Assembly: GCA_001873075.1 (NCBI GenBank)
Contig: MNYL01000188.1
Span: forward strand, 1-7,220
Length of the DNA stretch: 7,220 bases
Source: Fibrobacteres bacterium CG2_30_45_31
GTDB lineage: Bacteria > Fibrobacterota > Fibrobacteria > Fibrobacterales > Fibrobacteraceae
Direction: 5' to 3'
This document shows, one piece after another, positions 4,941 through 7,220 of the stretch. A program made the translations under genes and the position numbers. Numbering within the stretch: position 1 is the first letter of the stretch; each line of letters starts with the position of its first letter. The notes under the pieces are model-generated. The model searched no databases. It was not told where the DNA came from and saw only the letters and a list, made by a program, of their open reading frames with translations.

Positions 4941-6455
4941 TCATATAAACGTCTCAAAATTGTCTTCCGCCATGTTTCCCGTTTTCATAAAACGGAGATG
5001 CATGTCGAAAACCTGTTCCAAGGAAAGGGGGAGGTGCTTTCCTTTTGAAAACCGTAGGCTGAAATTTAAACTTTCATTCAATAAATGTCTATAATGGGGG
5101 TGTGCACAATGGTCGATAATGGCGTGTGCACGCGTAATGGGGTCCAATCCTCGCAAATCAGCAAGTCCCTGTTCGGTCACAAAAATCATCGTATCGTGGT
5201 CGGTATGATCCACATGGCTCACCAAAGGAACAATGGCACTAATGGCTCCATTTTTCGCCGTGGAAGGGGTCATGAAAAACCCCAAAGCGCAATTTCTCGC
5301 GAAATCAGCGGATCCACCGATGCCATTCATAATGCTCATGCCACTCACGTGGGAACTATTCACATTGCCGTAAATATCACACTCCAGGGCCGTATTCATG
5401 GAAATAATCCCCAGACGGCGGATCACTTCGGGACTATTAGACACCTCTTGCTGCCGGAGCACAAAGCGCTTTTTCCACGAGTTCACATTGGTTTTAAATA
5501 GTTTTTGTGCGGCGGTCGAAAATGTTAACGCGGTACCCGAAGCCCCCTTTAATTTTTCTGCTTCCAAAAGGGTGAAAACCGCTTCCTGAATCACCTCAGT
5601 ATAAAGACTGATACAACCTTGCAGAGGGTCGTTTGCCATGGCGCAGAGTACTGCATTCGCAACATTGCCCACACCACTTTGGTAGGGAAGCCCCTCAGGA
5701 AGTCGGCCTTTTTTTCGCTCATGATGAAGAAATTCAAGAATCTGGCCTGCGATGATCTTCGAGGTTGGGTCCGGTTCCGAGAATGAATTTACACTATCGG
5801 CACGATCAGTATGCACGATAGCGATAATCTTGGATGGATCTACCCTTACGAATTCTTCGCCAACGCGGTCGCCTGCGCTGAGAATCGGAATGGGTTTGGC
5901 AAAGGGGGCCAGTGCGGGCACAAAGGTGTCATGGAATCCTAAAAAGGCATCCCCATACAGACTGTTAATTTCCAAAATTATTTTATCTGCGAGAGCTAAA
6001 TAAGTCGCTGAATTTCCGCCAGAAGAGGAAAGATAAACGCGACCGTCAGGAGTTACCGCAACGGCCTCAATGATTGCAAGCGTGGGATGGGGGAGGGCAC
6101 CGGAACGGACCATGGGGCCCATACATCCCAAGTGTGCGTCTAAGTAGCGGACACTCCCGTCGTTAATGGCTTTTCGAAGGGATGGATTCGATTGATATGG
6201 CATGCGCCAATCGAGAATTCCTGCTCGTGCAAGATTGCCATCGCACTCATCTCCTGTGGAAGCACCAGAAAAAAGGGAGACCTTGAAATCAACCCCTGCT
6301 TCCCGGAGTGCTTTCCCGCGTTCCGCGAGGGCTTTCGGCACTTCTTTGGGGTAGCCTGCTAAAGTAAATCCGGAAACTCCGATGAGTTCTCCGTTTTGGA
6401 TGAGTGTCGCCGCTTCTTCTGCGGACATAACTTTACACTGTAATGAGTCTGTCAT
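4941..6455 (-). CDS. Succinate CoA-transferase, Cat1/AarC/ScpC family (acetyl-CoA hydrolase/transferase)
   Basis: Moves CoA between succinate and acetyl-CoA or propionyl-CoA through a glutamyl-CoA intermediate in the cytoplasm. The 504 residues match the family from end to end, with no sign of truncation. Visible motifs: SGFTLAGYPKEVPKAL (28-43), SGASTGDECDG (63-73), QSGVGNVANAVL (259-270), YTEVIQ (285-290) carrying the predicted nucleophile E287, DIYGNVNSSHVSG (360-372), NGIGGSADFARN (377-388) and VTEQGLADLRGL (426-437). Known members differ in acyl preference (Cat1 and AarC succinyl-CoA:acetate; ScpC propionyl-CoA:succinate). Next to methylmalonyl-CoA decarboxylase, propionyl-CoA:succinate transfer is the likelier job, because it closes the propionate cycle. 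The ATG at 6455 lacks an SD; a second in-frame ATG at 6428 also lacks one, and the residues between (LQCKV) resemble other family members, so 6455 is kept. It lies 57 nt upstream of mmdA on the same strand with no terminator between, so co-transcription is likely. Confidence 0.93.
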   Translation of the reverse strand: MTDSLQCKVMSAEEAATLIQNGELIGVSGFTLAGYPKEVPKALAERGKALREAGVDFKVSLFSGASTGDECDGNLARAGILDWRMPYQSNPSLRKAINDGSVRYLDAHLGCMGPMVRSGALPHPTLAIIEAVAVTPDGRVYLSSSGGNSATYLALADKIILEINSLYGDAFLGFHDTFVPALAPFAKPIPILSAGDRVGEEFVRVDPSKIIAIVHTDRADSVNSFSEPDPTSKIIAGQILEFLHHERKKGRLPEGLPYQSGVGNVANAVLCAMANDPLQGCISLYTEVIQEAVFTLLEAEKLKGASGTALTFSTAAQKLFKTNVNSWKKRFVLRQQEVSNSPEVIRRLGIISMNTALECDIYGNVNSSHVSGMSIMNGIGGSADFARNCALGFFMTPSTAKNGAISAIVPLVSHVDHTDHDTMIFVTEQGLADLRGLDPITRAHAIIDHCAHPHYRHLLNESLNFSLRFSKGKHLPLSLEQVFDMHLRFMKTGNMAEDNFETFI

Positions 6456-6462
6456 GGTGGCA

Positions 6463-6470
6463 CAAAGTTA
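6463..6470 (-). promoter_or_regulatory. TAnnTTTG element just before the CoA-transferase start
   Basis: TAACTTTG on the minus strand matches the -7 consensus and ends 7 nt before the ATG at 6455. If used, the transcript would be nearly leaderless, which would fit the missing SD. No TTG lies 19-21 nt upstream, so support is partial. The following bases TGCC resemble those after the mmdA element (TGGCC). Confidence 0.3.
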
Positions 6471-6491
6471 AAAATTTCTATTTTCCTTTTT

Positions 6492-6920
6492 GTGCTTCAC
6501 TTTATCAAGTATAACCTAATTGGAGTTATTAATACCCTCATCACCTTGATCGTGGTTTGGATTCTCCATCAGCAACTCGATTGGAATCTGGAAATTTCAA
6601 ACTTCTTGGGCTTTGTTATCGGAGGAGTGAATTCCTATATAGTGAATCGTTTATGGAATTTTAAGAGCACCAACGAAAAACGTTCCGAAATGATCCGTTT
6701 TTTGGTCATCTTTATTTTCGCCTATCTATTGAATTTAGGTGTGCTTGAGGCTGTCAAGGCCACCCTTGCTCCTGGGGGAACGTTTGTTTCTTTCGCCAAT
6801 ATTTTTGCCCCCTATGTAAAACCGGGCTATATCGCTCACGTTATCGCCAACGTGGTTTACGTTATTGCAAGCTTTAGCCTCTACAAGTGCTGGGTATTTA
6901 AAGAACGAAAAGTCAACTAG
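6492..6920 (+). CDS. GtrA-family four-span membrane protein
   Basis: GtrA-like proteins are small cytoplasmic-membrane proteins linked to cell-surface polysaccharide synthesis, often thought to help move polyprenyl-phosphate-linked sugars across the membrane. This one has 142 residues, normal for the family. It has four hydrophobic segments (about 4-25, 36-53, 68-88 and 113-134), the conserved FIKYNLIGVINTLI start, a GGVNSYIVNRLWNFKS segment after the second span (43-58), and the closing YKCWVFKER. The start is GTG at 6492; no ATG or TTG occurs upstream in frame before a stop at 6444, and no SD is visible, so initiation is unusual or weak. It diverges from the CoA-transferase across 36 nt and converges on pheS. 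No glycosyltransferase partner is in the window, so the substrate cannot be guessed. The family call is firm; the function is known only loosely. Confidence 0.9.
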   Translation: MLHFIKYNLIGVINTLITLIVVWILHQQLDWNLEISNFLGFVIGGVNSYIVNRLWNFKSTNEKRSEMIRFLVIFIFAYLLNLGVLEAVKATLAPGGTFVSFANIFAPYVKPGYIAHVIANVVYVIASFSLYKCWVFKERKVN

Positions 6921-7220
6921 AATTGGCTTAAGAATCGTTGATCGTTGGCGGTCAAAAGTCCAATTTCAGGAATGGCATGGCGGAGCATCACGATGCGATC
7001 CAGGCCAAAACCAAATGCAAATCCGGTGTACTTTTCGCTGTCGATGCCGCAGTTCTTAAACACATTCGGATCTACAGAACCGCAACCTCCGATTTCCATC
7101 CATCCCGTGCCTTTACAGCGACGGCAACCTTCGCCACCGCAGAATACACAACTCACGTCCATTTCCGCAGAGGGCTCGGTAAAGGGGAAGAAGCTCGGAC
7201 GAAAACGAGTTTTAACGCCT
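6917..7220 (-). CDS. pheS: Phenylalanyl-tRNA synthetase alpha subunit, C-terminal part (runs off the window)
   Basis: Catalytic subunit of the alpha2-beta2 enzyme that charges tRNA-Phe. Only the last 100 residues are present; the reading frame is open to the window edge (first full codon at 7219), so the 5' part lies outside. Class II synthetase features are clear: RFRPSFFPFTEPSAE (fragment residues 5-19), the GGCGSVDPNVF segment (44-54), and motif 3 GFAFGFGLDRIVML (66-79) with its ATP-binding Arg75. A four-cysteine knuckle (C24, C27, C32, C35, as C-x2-C-x4-C-x2-C) is followed by KGTGW, as in many bacterial PheS proteins; it may bind a metal. The stop TAG at 6919-6917 shares the palindrome CTAG with the gtrA stop. 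No terminator is seen after the stop, so transcription probably runs into gtrA antisense. Usually pheT follows pheS, but here it is not immediately downstream. Confidence 0.96.
   Translation of the reverse strand, partial: GVKTRFRPSFFPFTEPSAEMDVSCVFCGGEGCRRCKGTGWMEIGGCGSVDPNVFKNCGIDSEKYTGFAFGFGLDRIVMLRHAIPEIGLLTANDQRFLSQF

Noticed and set aside
2569..5000. Oxaloacetate decarboxylase or propionyl-CoA carboxylase instead of methylmalonyl-CoA decarboxylase
   Set aside because: OadA has a pyruvate-carboxylase-type alpha subunit, whereas this one is a CoA-ester carboxyltransferase. No biotin carboxylase gene is present, and the OadB-type pump indicates a decarboxylase.
6492..7220. A mobile element or horizontally acquired island around gtrA
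   Set aside because: GtrA genes are often in surface-polysaccharide islands, but no integrase, transposase, terminal repeats or clear composition shift is seen here.

Overview
The window is bacterial chromosome with moderate G+C and tight gene packing. The core is a minus-strand cluster (6455 down to 990) for the last steps of the succinate-to-propionate pathway: a Cat1/ScpC-type CoA-transferase, then the four recognisable subunits of a biotin-dependent, sodium-pumping methylmalonyl-CoA decarboxylase in the order mmdA - OadG-like small subunit (mmdD position) - mmdC - mmdB. This is the gene order I recall from anaerobes such as Veillonella and Propionigenium. A fermentative anaerobe is therefore likely. 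Several promoter-like sites look like the Bacteroidetes type (TTG - 19 nt - TAnnTTTG), which points to the Fibrobacteres-Chlorobi-Bacteroidetes group. Together with the pathway, a Fibrobacter-like organism is my best guess. That is inference, not a database match.

Layout. 1-221: no supported gene; it ends in a candidate promoter and ribosome binding site for the next gene. 222-590 (+): small basic protein with two C-x4-C...C-x2-H putative zinc sites, function unknown. 616-640: terminator. 676-705: promoter, followed by tRNA-His(GTG) at 720-794 and its terminator. About 832-905: nothing recognised. 906-934: terminator for the minus-strand decarboxylase operon, preceded (in transcript order) by a second long-looped inverted repeat over the mmdB stop. 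990-4883 (-): mmdB, mmdC, the OadG-like gene and mmdA, packed with a 4-nt overlap or 12-16 nt gaps. 4941-6455 (-): CoA-transferase, 57 nt upstream of mmdA with no terminator between. 6492-6920 (+): GtrA-family membrane protein, diverging from the CoA-transferase across 36 nt. 6917-7220 (-): 3' end of pheS, convergent with gtrA, the two stop codons sharing one CTAG.

How the genes work together. The CoA-transferase can move CoA from propionyl-CoA (or acetyl-CoA) to succinate, making succinyl-CoA. Methylmalonyl-CoA mutase and epimerase, which are not in this window, would convert that to (S)-methylmalonyl-CoA. MmdA transfers the carboxyl group to biotin on MmdC. MmdB, a multi-span membrane protein, decarboxylates carboxybiotin and exports Na+. 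The OadG-like protein should hold the complex together at the membrane. The result is propionate plus a sodium gradient.

I see no phage, transposon, CRISPR or defence genes. The less ordinary points are the oversized OadG-like subunit, an altered motif in MmdA, the FCB-type promoter signals, the shared CTAG stop and the small double zinc-site protein.
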